A stretch of DNA of 64,000 nucleotides from Homalodisca vitripennis (GCF_021130785.1 NC_060213.1:117805001-117869000); one strand, 5' to 3'; counted from the stretch's first letter, positions 24,262 through 35,740 are shown. A program made the numbers and translations. Notes: a model not told the origin generated them from the sequence alone.

Positions 24262-25201
24262 AATACCTCAGTGAACAGGAAGTTTGAGAGACTGGTAAGC
24301 TTAATACTAAGAGTAGCGCTGAACATCGTAGAGGGTATGGTCTTCTGAGAATGGCTTTAATTAATACCTCAGTGAACAGGAAGTTTGAGAGACTGGTAAG
24401 CTTAATACTAAGAGTAGCGCTGAACATCATAGAGGGTATGGTCTTCTGAGAATGGCTTTAATTAATACCTCAGTGAACAGGAAGTTTGAGAGACCGGTAA
24501 GCTTAATACTAAGAGTAGCGCTGAACATCGTAGAGGGTATGGTCTTCTGAGAATGGCTTTAATTAATACCTCAGTGAACAGGAAGTTTGAGAGACTGGTA
24601 AGCTTAATACTAAGAGTAGCGCTGAACATCGTAGAGGGTATGGTCTTCTGAGAATGGCTTTAATTAATACCCTAGTGAAGAGGAAGTTTGAGAGACTGGT
24701 AAGCTTAATACTAAGAGTAGCGCTGAACATCGTAGAGGGTATGGTCTTCTGAGAATGGCTTTAATTAATACCCTAGTGAAGAGGAAATTTGAGAGACTGG
24801 TAAGCTTAATACTAAGAGTAGCGCTGAACATCATAGAGGGTATGGTCTTCTGAGAATGGCTTTAATTAATACCCTAGTGAAGAGGAAATTTGAGAGACCG
24901 GTAAGCTTAATACTAAGAGTAGCGCTGAACATCATAGAGGGTATGGTCTTCTGAGAATGGCTTTAATTAATACCCTAGTGAAGAGGAAATTTGAGAGACC
25001 GGTAAGCTTAATACTAAGAGTAGCGCTGAACATCATAGAGGGTATGGTCTTCTGAGAATGGCTTTAATTAATACCCTAGTGAAGTGGAAATTTGAGAGAC
25101 CGGTAAGCTTAATACTAAGAGTAGCGCTGAACATCGTAGAGGGTATGGTCTTCTGAGAATGGCTTTAATTAATACCCTAGTGAAGAGGAAATTTGAGAGA
25201 C
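24262..25201 (+). repeat. 101-bp tandem satellite, about 9.3 copies
   Basis: Units begin at 24262, 24363, 24464, 24565, 24666, 24767, 24868, 24969, 25070 and 25171 (partial): an exact 101-bp period with no indels. Copies 1-4 start AATACCTCAGTGAACAGGAAG; copies 5-10 start AATACCCTAGTGAAGAGG, with copy 5 intermediate because it keeps the AAGTTTG of the first group. Further variable sites are GACTGG/GACCGG and CATCGTAG/CATCATAG. The array ends abruptly at CCTATAGG. No open frame or transcription signal is evident. Confidence 0.97.
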
Positions 25202-26573
25202 CTATAGGTTTAATTTCGAGCGTGGCTCCAAGCTTCTTAAAATGTTTACTCTTATTTTATACATTAAAATAGTTTATTCTCAATAGTAACAATAATTACG
25301 TATTTAAAAATTCCAGTTATTGAAATTTGGTATGTCGTCCTAAAGTCATCACTTATGTCTCAAACTATGTCAGTGTGCCTTCGAAAAGGAGATAGGTCAG
25401 TATGACCATGTCACATTGCAAACCTGCGGATAAAAACTAGAGCTAAAAGAACTGTAAAACAACCTAAATATGTAGTATGTAATCACACACCTTTGAGTTT
25501 GTCTCTAAATAAAACATACAGCAGTTGCAAGCCTCCACGTGTGTATTTATGTGTCGTGGGGTAACAGCTGTTCGTTTACTGTAGCTGTGTTGGATAAACA
25601 CATTACACCATTTAGCTTATAATATATTCTCATTTTTATTTATTGCATCTTACGGTTATGACATATTAAATATTAGGCTGAATATATTACAATAAATATA
25701 TGCTGAACAATACAAGTATCGAATTAGTTATTTATTTTATTAGCCATTGTTCCATAAGTTAAACACATATCTTTCACTTGCTCTTTTTTTGACAATGGGA
25801 TAGATGATTGGGAAATCTTGGGTAGAGGGTTTGTTAAATAATTCTTATTTTGGAAACGGAACAAAAAGGATTCTTCCTGAGCTTTCTAGTTCCCTATGTT
25901 TCACTTTGTTATACATCGCTCATTTTAAAGAAATATTCTCATTATTTTATATACATAGAAATGAATAAAGAAAGATACTTTATCTCACATTGTGGAATCG
26001 ACCTTTAATTAACATTTTATTTAATTATTACTTTATGCTATGTTTTCCGAGAACTATTAATGATTGCCAAGTTGTGATATTCATCCCCTCCTCACCATTA
26101 TTTCCATAAGATAACCTTAAGTGAATTCTAAGTGAGCAAGCTATATTTTGTGTTATATTATTTCTGTGGCTTTTCCAAAATAACTTTCCATTAAAGTACT
26201 TCGTTTGTAAAACTTTATAAAATGTTATGTCACTAAATTGTGGTTTATGACATTTGATGGAAATGATATTATTTTATTTCAAGATACATGAATAAGGACG
26301 CATTGCCGTTTAATTCCAAAACCAGTATGCCTCACTTGTATCAACTGGTACTCTACAATAGATCATATTTTTGTCTCATTATATATTTTTATCTTGTTTT
26401 TGGATGTATTTAAATCTGAAAGTTACAAATGATCAATGAAAGATATACAGCTGATTTGAGAAACATAATTAAGTATAGTAATAATAACGTAGTTGAATGG
26501 TTTGACACAACAGATGAAACTACGAGTAACACAGCAGAGAGAAGCAATCCACTTGAAGAAGTAGTGGCTTATA
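25202..26573. other. AT-rich non-coding stretch, nothing recognised
   Basis: No coding signal. A slightly GC-richer spot lies near 25530-25600. Confidence 0.45.
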
Positions 26574-26857
26574 CAATACTCTCCAAGCTAGTTAGTTAGC
26601 TAAGGTAAATCTTACTGCAGTGCGCTACAATCATCGCTTGACACTGTCCTCCCTCTAGCTGCTAGTTGACCTCTTCACTTACACTTGTATGCATCTTACC
26701 GTAATCGTTATAATATAGTACACGATGCGCCCAAGGATACTCTCAATACTCTCCAAGCTAGTTAGTTAGCTAAGGTAAATCTTACTGCAGTGCGCTACAA
26801 TCATCGCTTGACACTGTACTCCCTCTAGCTACTAGTTGACCTCTTCACTTACACTTG
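26574..26857 (+). repeat. 170-bp satellite, left part (split by a LINE)
   Basis: Copies start at 26574 and 26744 (CAATACTCTCCAAGCTAG in both), a 170-bp period with very few differences. The second copy is cut at ACACTTG (26851-26857), where the LINE begins, and resumes at 29322. Confidence 0.95.
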
Positions 26858-29321
26858 ACATGAAATGAAAAAAATGAAAATGAAATGAAAAATTCTTTAT
26901 TTTTACAGGCAAAGTTAGGGCCACATGGCCCTTTCTTACACTTAACCTGTTGCAATGTAAAATTTAAAACATTAAATAAATATTACCTAAGAATAAAACA
27001 AAACATAATAAAGATAATAAAATAAAGAAATAATTACATTTACACAAAGTAGTGAAATTAATGTAATATTTTAACGTATAATAATTAAAATTTAACACAT
27101 TAATAAATTAACCATCTCTACTATTCTTAAAACATAATATAAATTTATATTTTTAATATACAAATAAATTAAAGTATTTATTGCTAAATGAACTTTTTCA
27201 CACACAATCTCACATTCATCCCTCTGCCAGTGTCACGCCCACAGCATCTCAGACCGGAACTGCCCCGGCTAACCGTTCAAGATACATATCTTTCAGTTTC
27301 GCCACAAACCGGGAACTGCTATCGATGGAAGTAATTGTTTGGGGACGGGCATTCCACAACCTACAAGCCATTACATGGAATGACTTATCAAACACTGCAG
27401 TCCTGTGCTGAGGCATTCTCAAAATGTATGAGCCAGAGCGAGTGCTTCTTACACCTACATGAGACACAGATTTAAAATATTCAGAAAAATATCTTGGAAA
27501 ACCAAATTTCAATATTGAATGAACTAGTTTTAAAATTTTGATGGAACTTTGATCTTTTAATTTTAGAATATTTGACTGAATATAGTACGGTGTGATGTGC
27601 TGCTCCCGTCTCACATCGTAAACGTAACGTATACAGTAGTTTTGAGTTCTTTGCAGCTTCTCACTCAGTACTATGGTCATATCATTGATCACGGAGTTAC
27701 AGTAATTGAAATGTGGAAGTACGAGTGATTTAGTCAAGAGCAGCTTGATATGTTCTGGTAAAAATCGTTGTAAACGTTTCAGTGAGTGAATAGATGTGAA
27801 AACCCGTTTACAAATCTCCACAACAGCGTCAGTCCAAGTCAAAGTCGAGTTTATAGTCAAACCAAGATCCTTCACCTTGTCGTAGTATGGCAGGGTGTTA
27901 CCATTTACATTTACGTTTCAATAGTATTGAAGTTTATTGAGTTTCGTAAACGAGAGTGACAAATAATGATTGGTTTCGTTTTTGCATGGTTTAGTCTCAG
28001 GCCATGATTTTTGGACCACATAACGATATTTGTAATGTCACTATTGATTTTGGTGATACATTCATTAATGGAGTCAATTTTAAAGTGTGAATAGATTTGC
28101 AGGTCATCAGCATACATGTGATATGAGCTATGTTTAAGTACAGAATGAATGTCGTTCACGTACAGTACAAATAATAAAGGACCAAGAATCGATCCCTGTG
28201 GCACCCCACAAGTAACAATTTCCCAGTCCGAAGTCATGTCATCCACTTTTACACACTGCCGTCTCCCTGACAGATAAGATCTCAGCCAAGTTAATACATG
28301 ACTAGAAAACCCTATTAGCCTTAGTTTAGCTAGCAATATTTTATGGTTTACGCTGTCGAAAGCTTTTGAGAAATCGAAAAGAGTGAGAATTGTGCCCTGT
28401 CTGTGATCCATAGCAAGCCTAATGTCATCCGTCACTTTTAAAAGTGCAGTTTCTGTACTGTGGATGGTCCGAAAACCAGATTGATAGTCACTAAATATGT
28501 TGTTGTAAGATAGATATTCAGTGAATTTGGCAGTGCACAATTCTCTCTAGGCCTTTAGATAATGCAGGAAGAATATTTATCGGCCTATAATCTGAACATG
28601 ACGCTGGTGCTGAAATCTTATTAAGAGGACGGACAAAAGCAGACTTCCATTGTGATGGGAAAATACCACTCCTAAGAGACGTGTTGAAAATAAATGTGAC
28701 TATTGGAAGGACAGCAAATAGAATATTCTTTATGAGGCGTATTGGGATGCCATCGTACCCAACAGCATTACTGCGAATACGGCGTATAGCTTTCAACACG
28801 TCACCTTGTATCACAGGTTTAAAAGTAAACTCAGGATAACCACAACTACGGCGAGGTAGGTTTTGAAGATGTTTTAAGTAGTCCTCCACTTTTTCCTGAC
28901 TGAAACTTTGACTACAAGATGTAAAAAATTGGTTCAACTCATTCAGAGGTATAAGAACTGGCTGTGAAATACGTTGTTTTCCTATTTCAAGGCTTTTAAC
29001 CTTACGCCATAAGTCGCTTGACGACTGTTTCCAATTCTCAAAAAGACCTCGAGTATATCTCAGCCTGGAATTACGCAGAAGTTGTTTAACCCTGTTTCGA
29101 ATTAAACGGTACTGATCCATAAGTATCTGGTCATTAGAGCGCCTCGCTCTTCGATATAAGCTATCGCGATGGGCCATCAGGCTAAGAATATCCTTTCTCA
29201 TCCATGGCACTGGGTGCCTCTTATTTATTCGTTTTGTCACATAAGGAGCATGTTTATCATAACCAGATAAAATTTATTTATTAAAACCATCCACCATGTC
29301 ATCAACAGAGTCAAGATTCTC
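26858..29321 (-). mobile_element. 5'-truncated CR1/Jockey-group LINE inserted in a satellite
   Basis: A 2464-bp insertion flanked by the 7-bp target duplication ACACTTG (26851-26857 and 29322-29328). Removing it and one duplication restores the 170-bp satellite spacing to within one base. On the minus strand the element begins inside the endonuclease-to-reverse-transcriptase linker, runs through the reverse transcriptase, and ends with a 3' untranslated region of about 390 bases containing a GGGCC/GGCCC stem-loop, CTAACTTTGCCTG and an AATAAAG, then an A/T-rich tail. The upstream endonuclease is missing through 5' truncation. Confidence 0.92.
27249..29240 (-). pseudogene. LINE ORF2 reverse transcriptase, two frameshifts
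   Basis: Three minus-strand frames form one decayed protein. The first (29240-28518) holds the linker and early fingers with FTFKPVIQGDVLKAIRRI, VGYDGIPI and SDYRPINILPALSK. The second (28540-27911) holds QSGFRTIHSTETALL, the catalytic FDFSKAFDSVNH with its first aspartate, GVPQGSILGPLLF and the YADD box in HMYADDLQIYS. The third (27875-27249) holds KDLGLTINSTLTW and the C-terminal thumb region. Each join needs a single small indel, near 28530 and near 27890. Both catalytic motifs are intact, so the copy is fairly young. The layout is that of the CR1/Jockey group, which I infer from motif wording rather than a tree. Confidence 0.92.
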
Positions 29322-29565
29322 ACACTTGTATGCATCTTACCGTAATCGTTATAATATAGTCCACGATGACGCCCAAGGATACTCTCAATACTTTACGTGC
29401 TAGTTAGTTAGCTGAGAGCAATCTTACTGCAATAGGAAACAATCATCCAATGACACTGTCCAACTTCTAGCTACTAGTTGACTTCTTCACTAACACTTCG
29501 TTTTATCTGAACGCAATCGTTATATTATGGTACATGATGACGTCCAAGGACACAGTTAATACCAT
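29322..29565 (+). repeat. 170-bp satellite, right part
   Basis: Continuation of the copy interrupted at 26857, then a further diverged copy: TGTATGCATCTTACCGTAAT and AGCTACTAGTTGAC recur in the expected order. The array decays after about 29565. Confidence 0.9.
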
Positions 29566-30229
29566 TCTAGAACCAGTTTTTAGGTTGAAATCACCATTCT
29601 ATTATCATAAATAATTTGGAAACCGATATCAAAGTCATTTTTGGACGAAAACCAATTCCACCAGCTCTTTACGTGCGTGGTAAATTATATGGCGTCCTAA
29701 TTGTTGCAAAATATACACACTCGAATATGGTACTTTGTAAGTTTAGAAAAAGTCAACATTTAACAAGTTGAATTTTTTTTCTTTAAGAAACATTAAAACT
29801 TGACGTGCAAATTAAAACACACAAAGCTGTGTATTTCACCTGTTTTTAATGGTTTTTTGTGCCAAAAACATAGTCAGACATTGCGAGTATCTACTAGTTT
29901 GCAGTCATGATGTGGCATTTGTCAGTGCCGTGGTGCCATCTTATAATTTTCTGATAGTTATAAAGTATAAAATAATAATATACCTTAGTAATTAGAAAAA
30001 AATTGAGTAATATGATTTTATGAGTTGTAGGTGGCAGGAGGGTGAGCTTTTCAATTAGGCAATGATATGTGAATATTATCTGTTGGATCAAAATTTAATA
30101 CCATTATTTATTTATCCTTTGTAAATATCATAGGCAATTTAGTACTGGCAACGTAGGGAACTTCTTGGTCCAAGGAACATATTTGTATAGATACATAGCG
30201 CCAAAATGTCGAATGGCATTCCGTAGGTG
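29566..30229. other. Non-coding, nothing recognised
   Basis: AT-rich; no supported gene or repeat. Confidence 0.4.
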
Positions 30230-31160
30230 TGTTTTATTTTATTTTATTTCCAACGGATCAACCATAGCAAAAGCGAGCATAATAATTTATAATTATAGTA
30301 AAAAGTTAGCAACAATGACTAACACAAAACTAAAAAAACAAATGAGGCAACATCAATCAATATCAACAAAAGGCAACAAGGAACAGCCGTAAATGCTAAA
30401 AAATCAACAAGCAGAAACAGATAAACTATATGAGCAATATAAAAATGATAAATTGGATATCCTAACAACAATATAAATAAGTAAATAACAATAACAAAAC
30501 AAAAATGCCCACTGCCAGGCAATAAGGCACTTATGGGTATGGCCCCCTAAAACCAACCTGAGAAGCACATACAGCTCTCTTGAAGGAAGCCAAGGAAGCG
30601 CAGAAAAAGTCCATGTGTTCTGGTAGCGGAATTGTTGGGTAGAATATATATGCCACCTAGAAGCATTTTCACACCAGGGCACAGATGGATGGAAACAAAG
30701 ACAGCTTCCAAAGGAGTATCAGTGAGAACCTCTGAGCACTTTATGTTTTGTGATATAGCAACCATAACCCCACCTCCACTAGCCTTTTCACTGGTTTCGG
30801 GACTTCTATCTTTCCTGAACACCTGGTGGTTAAGAAAGCCAAACTCACTTGTGCATATGCTCGGTGTAAGGTTAGTTTCAGTGAGTACCAAAATATCGTG
30901 CATGTAAGAAGCTACCGATTGACGAAGTTCAGTAAGTTTGGACCTCCGTCCATTGACATTTTGATAGTAGATGTCTAGGTAAGTTGATCCGTTGGAAGGT
31001 ATTAGTTTTTTTACTTTTTAGCAATGTGTGGGGTACTATTATTTTACTTGATGGTGAGGTAATTTTCACGATGATGTGTTCGTAAATTCTTAATACGTTG
31101 AACATAGAGTCTTTAAATTTCGTACATACGTTCCTCTTGGTCCAACGAAGAACCATGTTG
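30230..31160 (-). mobile_element. Internally deleted LINE: endonuclease joined to 3' end
   Basis: On the minus strand the element begins near 31160 with a partial upstream frame, continues with an APE-type endonuclease N-terminal part (to 30547), then passes directly into T-rich 3' untranslated sequence and ends at 30230-30262 with GTTGGAAATAAAATAAAATA, a 3' tail typical of the CR1/Jockey group. The rest of the endonuclease and the whole reverse transcriptase are missing. Such a structure fits internal deletion or template switching. Confidence 0.6.
30547..30970 (-). pseudogene. LINE APE-type endonuclease N-terminal fragment
   Basis: The minus strand from about 30970 reads IYYQNVNGRRSKLTELRQS, then HDILVLTETNLTPSICTSEF, DRSPETSEKASGGGVMVAI and LLGGIYILPNNS. 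These are the landmarks of the N-terminal half of APE-like endonucleases in CR1/Jockey LINEs: the QN pair, the LTET segment with the catalytic glutamate, the GGGV strand and the IY-P-N segment. The catalytic histidine-bearing C-terminal half is missing; the frame runs out at 30547 in 3' untranslated sequence. The enzyme normally nicks target DNA to start insertion. This fragment cannot. Confidence 0.8.
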
Positions 31161-31247
31161 ATTTTAAGGTCAAAAGTTTTAAAAGCAGTCCACCGTCCTT
31201 CTGGTGGTTTGGCAATAAATCTTGGTACGAGAGTGACACAGACTGGA

Positions 31248-31871
31248 TTTTATAAAGAATTATACATTATTAAATAAATAGCCCAAAATAATGGATATAA
31301 ACCAAGCATGATTGATGTATTATCGAAGAACTACACAAAGAGAGAAAATAAGAAGAAAGAAGAAAAAGATATCAAATACATTCAATCAGACTAAACATTG
31401 TCACAAAATTAACAAACCATTTTATAAATAAGGATATCAATTGGCTTTCAAAACCTCGAACAACTTCGGACTTTTAATAAAAAACAAAAGCAATTCAACA
31501 AACCAAAATCAAAATTCAACAATAGTGGAGTATACAAATTAAATTGCAACGATTGTCAATCCCACTATAGGAAAAACCGGCCGATCCTTCAAAATTAGAT
31601 TTAATGAACACATAAACGCATTGAAAACATCATCAAATTCAAAATATGCAGACCATTTAAGTAACACCGGCCATACATACACTAACATCGAAAACAATCT
31701 TGAAATTTTACACACAAGCAAAAAAGGTCACTTATTATCTACTTTAGAACATTTTGAAATTTACAAAAGTGCCAGAATTAATCATAATATATTATTAAAT
31801 GACAAAGATTTTCTAACAAAAAAATTATTATTCGATACACTTTTAAACGATATACATTTTAAACAAATTTA
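31248..31871 (+). pseudogene. Penelope-like RT end and GIY-YIG endonuclease, frameshifted
   Basis: The first part, in a frame with stops, reads IAQNNGYKPSMIDVLSKNYT at about 31280-31340, which resembles the C-terminal end of a Penelope-type reverse transcriptase. The endonuclease follows with SGVYKLNCNDCQSHY at about 31513-31567 and then, after a two-base deletion inside the YIG box, GKTGRSFKIRFNEHINALK. From 31621 the frame is open: KYADHLSNTGHTYTNIENN (histidine-containing segment), then EHFEIYKSARINHNILLNDK. This is the GIY-YIG domain order. The frameshift at about 31567 removes the catalytic core, so it is a relic. Compared with the copy at 9717-10022, it extends further at the C-terminus. 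Confidence 0.8.
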
Positions 31872-31952
31872 GCCACCAAGGTAGTGAAAAAACACATGAC
31901 AAATTGGTTTTTAATTATTTATTTTTATAATTAACTTAACCTTAGTTAATAT

Positions 31953-31980
31953 CTGAAGATGAAATCCCAGATTTCGAAAT
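31953..31980 (+). ncRNA. Hammerhead-like core in pLTR of second Penelope-like element
   Basis: Reads CTGAAGA, one unpaired T, a perfect 6-bp stem GAAATC/GATTTC with loop CCA, then GAAA. The arrangement, including the one unpaired base after CTGANGA, is the same as at 9539-9562, although the stem sequence is entirely different. Self-cleavage is inference. Confidence 0.55.
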
Positions 31981-32130
31981 GTACATTGTAAAAAAATAAA
32001 AGTTTAAAAAAGTGTTAAAAGGTTTATTCATATTGTGTTATACATATTTATAAAACACTTTTCAAGGCTACATCTCTAACAATAACAGATTGGATTATTC
32101 CGATCGGTATAATCCAGTCTGTGTGACTGG

Positions 32131-33329
32131 ATAGAGAGAATACTATAAACCGTTATAGTATTTTCTCGATCCAATTAATGAAGAACTTTGCTGGTTTTGT
32201 GATGAAACGGTTAAATTGAGGTCCAACCGTCTGTCCTTCGTCTTTGAGAATACTCATTCGTTCTGTCGGGTTCTTCCTCCACTATGTCAGTGTATTTTAA
32301 TGCGAGGTCTGTGGACGAGACAAATATAATAACAGAAAAACACTGGGCGTTCTATATAAAATTTGTGTAGTATTTAGCTAACATTCGCCTGTGAAATTGT
32401 TTCAAAAATCTTATGGAATAGATACGTCGAAATATATGCAATAACAAATTTCTGGAGATTCTTTACGAAATAAACATCAGTTGTAAAGTTTCATTACGCA
32501 ACAAAGCTGTTGCACAGTGGGATATGAGAGGTTGATGTTAGAATTTCCCTTAGTACCTTTTACAGCAATTACTAAATAAAAATAAATGTATCACATTCTA
32601 AAATCATAAAAAAGTAAAATAAAGATTATGAATGAAACCACTCACCATGAAAAAGACAAGGAGACGGAGGAGCAGGAAGCAGTAGTTTTAATACATTACG
32701 AACGCCGAGATGCTGTGTGTGCGATATATGCACATGCGAGTGGAACCCCGTCCGATGAACGTCGTCTAGTGTAAATGAAACATGAGTTTCTTTGTGTTGG
32801 GTTGCATCAGAGATAACAATCATCTGTGAAGATTGGTTTGGCCAATTCTACAAGAGAGATGAGCCAGCTTATTGCACTCTTTGAACAAGTAGAAGGTGCT
32901 TAGTCAGTGTACCATACATCTTGGAGTGTTTCTTTTGTGTCCTTAGACATTCTAATTTCGAATATACAAACAAATTGAAAAGTATTGGTTAAAAAATCAC
33001 GTAGATGTTGATTTGGATATATAGGAGAAAAGTTATGGAAAACAAAATGATGGAATGTTTTTTTAAAAAATTCATATTTAATTAGATTATTGATACTGAA
33101 TAATATGGATTGTTTTTGTGTTTATATCGCTGGTTGATTACTGATAAACAGAAATTAAACAAATGTGTACGTTCCTCATGACTGGTTGTCTGTTAGTTTT
33201 TATTTTAAAAACTTTAGGAGAAACAGTAAGGCAAGAATGTTTTATAAACAAGTATAGTAATAAATTTAGAATGTATAACCATACAAACGCGTATTAAAAT
33301 ATGTAGCGTAAAATTAGTTAAGCAAAGTA
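32131..33329. other. Non-coding; short hairpin near 32139-32173
   Basis: GAGAATACTATAA and its near-complement TTATAGTATTTTCTC form a hairpin with a 4-base loop. Otherwise no recognised structure; a 65-codon minus frame at 32626-32823 has no motif. Confidence 0.4.
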
Positions 33330-33600
33330 TGTACGTGTAATGTATGCGGGTCGACACTGTACTCTCTATGGGTCGGGAAGAATAATTAAACTACACATTT
33401 AGAGTAACATTGCTCTAGGACCGCTCGTAAAGGAACGGACGGGACGCGGAGGTTACATGACGGTGTCTGGTGGTGGACTCCGGGTGGACTGCTGGCTGGC
33501 CAGCTTGGACCGTTGGTTGTAGGGTAGTGGCGTGATGTGACGTCACAGGAGAGCAGCCTATGAGCATTCTTTATTCTTTTAGACCACATCGTATGTTACA
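33330..33600. promoter_or_regulatory. GC-rich island with a palindromic CRE
   Basis: About 200 bases markedly GC-richer than the flanks. The centre of GTGACGTCAC at 33537-33546 is the full cAMP-response-element palindrome TGACGTCA. No TATA box or coding exon could be tied to it, so it may be a promoter, an old element end or chance. Confidence 0.3.
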
Positions 33601-34599
33601 TCGCCTGACAATACATACTGCCAACATCACTGGTGCAGACATTAAATATCACTATGGATACCTACCAACTTAGTACTTCTCACACTAAATACACTACAGT
33701 ACGTTGTTAGTTTGTATGGATCTCCATAAGAAATAATAATAAATGTTTCATAGCTTTGAACGAAGAAATCGAGAATTAAACGTAAAACTCTTGGTTATTA
33801 TCTTTGTGTATAAAAGAAATATTTAGTAAAAATTTATGGTTGTTGTTTCTGTTTATATATAAATTAATTAATGACAGAGTCCAAACTATATATATACTAA
33901 GTATATTTTACTAAGTAAACTATACTAAATTTAAGTTGGACACTTTAAACTCCCACCCATATTAGTTCTTGTAAGGACATAATAAAAGGTTAGTGTTTTG
34001 TTAATCTTTAGAAATAATGTTCCGCTCTAGTTATTAAAAGTAATATATGTAGACTTAAAATAAAAATATTACATTAGTAGTATCAACACGTAGCCATGGT
34101 ACAAGATTTTAAGTTATGATTATAAGATTGTACAAGATGTATAAGAATTTTAGAAAGAATAGGTCGGAATATGCTCTAATGACTTATAACACCTATTTAT
34201 GTTATAATGCAATTATACACCTGTGTTTATAAGAACAAAATGGCTCGCTTACATTGGAGAGATACATTGAGATAGCTCCTGATAAATAAAAGCCACCTGG
34301 GAAATCATTAAATAGGAATATTCTACCGGCGACTGTCAAGCAGTAACACTTCCTCAAAAGATAATTAATACTTTTTTTAATTGTGCCTTTCAACCAGTAT
34401 TTCACCTACTATTATCTTATATTATAATATTTGTGTGATAAGTCAGTTCCTTATAAACCATTGTTTAGGCAAGTATTTAAGCCAGATAAAGTAGACAATA
34501 TCACAGTATTTACCTAAACTGTACAAGAATGGATTTTTACTGAATGTCAAATTATTTTGTCAAAAGTCTATCCCTTCCATTACACAACATACGTTCCTA
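33601..34599. other. AT-rich non-coding stretch, nothing recognised
   Basis: No supported coding signal. Confidence 0.4.
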
Positions 34600-35640
34600 A
34601 TAAATGTTTGGAATTTGAGTATTTTTTTGGATTTAGACAATGTACTGAAAGTTACACATATTTTTTTAAAAAGGCGACAAACAACTAAATCAAAATTATC
34701 GTTTCATATCCATTGTTGCTGTATTGAATTAAATATGGGATTCTATAATGGAAAAGCACCATTAATTTTGTTTGAAACATTTAATATTTTTACGCAATCA
34801 CTATTTGGCTTTCGAAAGGGGCGGTAACACAACTGCTGTTAAGGGTATTAAAAAATCCTTGATTCCATTGAGAATAACAATCCGTGGCTCTTTTATTGTA
34901 GGTAAAGTATTTGATTGTACCCCTTTTAGTATTTTTCTAAATAAACTACATTTTAATAGGTTATAAAAAGGCTTCTATGGAAGCTTCTCAATTCTTATAT
35001 CACTATTGGAGTGCAGTATGTTTCAATTAAAAAATTATTCATTTGAGGAGAATTAATTAGATAAGTTATTACTAGATGACCACAAGTACCTAGAACTTGG
35101 CTCATTTTCCCGCAATATTTTAATTAATTATTTGTCAAAGAAAGCAGGTTTTGTTATTTATTTAGATTCCTCCTCTCTTCTTCTGTAACAAGACTCTTTT
35201 AAAATTTCAAATTACTATAAAGTCAGCGGAAGATGAAGCATTGAATTGGTTTTCCTCAAAAAATTGCTTTTTAATGAAGATAAAACAGAAAATATTATAT
35301 TAAGCTTATTAGTTTAAACTCAGGAGGTTCAATCAGTTCAGTTAATTGGCATGTAAATTGATTCAAAATCAGATTAGTCTCACCTCATTAAAAACCTGTG
35401 CTGTAAGATTCATGATTAGGGTTAGTTACCCGATTTGAAAGTTGAGAGGCTTTCTTACTGTAGATTATTTTATAATAACATATTTTGTTTCACTTCAATC
35501 CCATATCTGTTAAGTTCTAATTCTCTTGGTCATGCAACAACTGAGAGAAAAAAATCTTTTTTGCTTCAAGAGAGGGTCAAAGAACTATTAGTAAAACAGG
35601 CTCTCTTAATCATTGCCGGCCGCTTTTTGTTTATTTAAAG
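34600..35640 (+). pseudogene. Decayed LINE reverse transcriptase
   Basis: Plus-strand fragments in several frames follow the order of a non-LTR reverse transcriptase. FGFRKGR ends one frame at about 34805-34824 and NTTAVKGIKK continues in the next. Then come VFDCTPFSIFLNKLHF at about 34907-34956 (first catalytic aspartate region, aspartate kept in FDC), a weak FVIYLDSSSLLL stretch, and DEALNWFSSKNCFLMKIK near 35235-35285. The last frame, 35435-35638, carries ITYFVSLQS- and FCFKRGSKNY-like thumb motifs in mixed frames. Many indels and stops show that it is old. No defined 3' tail or target duplication was found. It resembles the fragment at 48790-49440 in motif wording. Confidence 0.62.
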
Positions 35641-35715
35641 ATATTAACAGTTATCAATATTTATTAATATCACAAAATCTAACCTACACTTATTCGTTAG
35701 TAGAATCCTTTATTT

Positions 35716-35740
35716 TATAGATCCTTCTGAAGGATCTATA
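35716..35740. repeat. Perfect 11-bp hairpin with 3-base loop
   Basis: TATAGATCCTT, loop CTG, AAGGATCTATA. Directly visible. No T-run follows on either strand that would make it a pol III-type terminator. Confidence 0.9.

Larger units (their letters stand above)
31245..32050 (+). mobile_element. Second Penelope-like element fragment
   Basis: Contains the end of a reverse transcriptase, a GIY-YIG endonuclease relic, and a pLTR-like 3' segment with a hammerhead-like core. It is bounded by a near-perfect inverted repeat of about 20 bp, GTGACACAGACTGGATTTTA at 31233-31252 and its partner near 32107-32127 (TATAATCCAGTCTGTGTGAC). The sequence is distinct from the element at 9484-10303, so a second family is present. 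Confidence 0.7.

Noticed and set aside
24262..25201. CRISPR array
   Set aside because: Units are continuous head-to-tail repeats with no unique spacers, in a eukaryotic setting; the same applies to the 136-bp array at 55662-56740.
30165..30682. Overlapping frames on both strands
   Set aside because: They lie in the 3' untranslated part of a LINE and show no motif.
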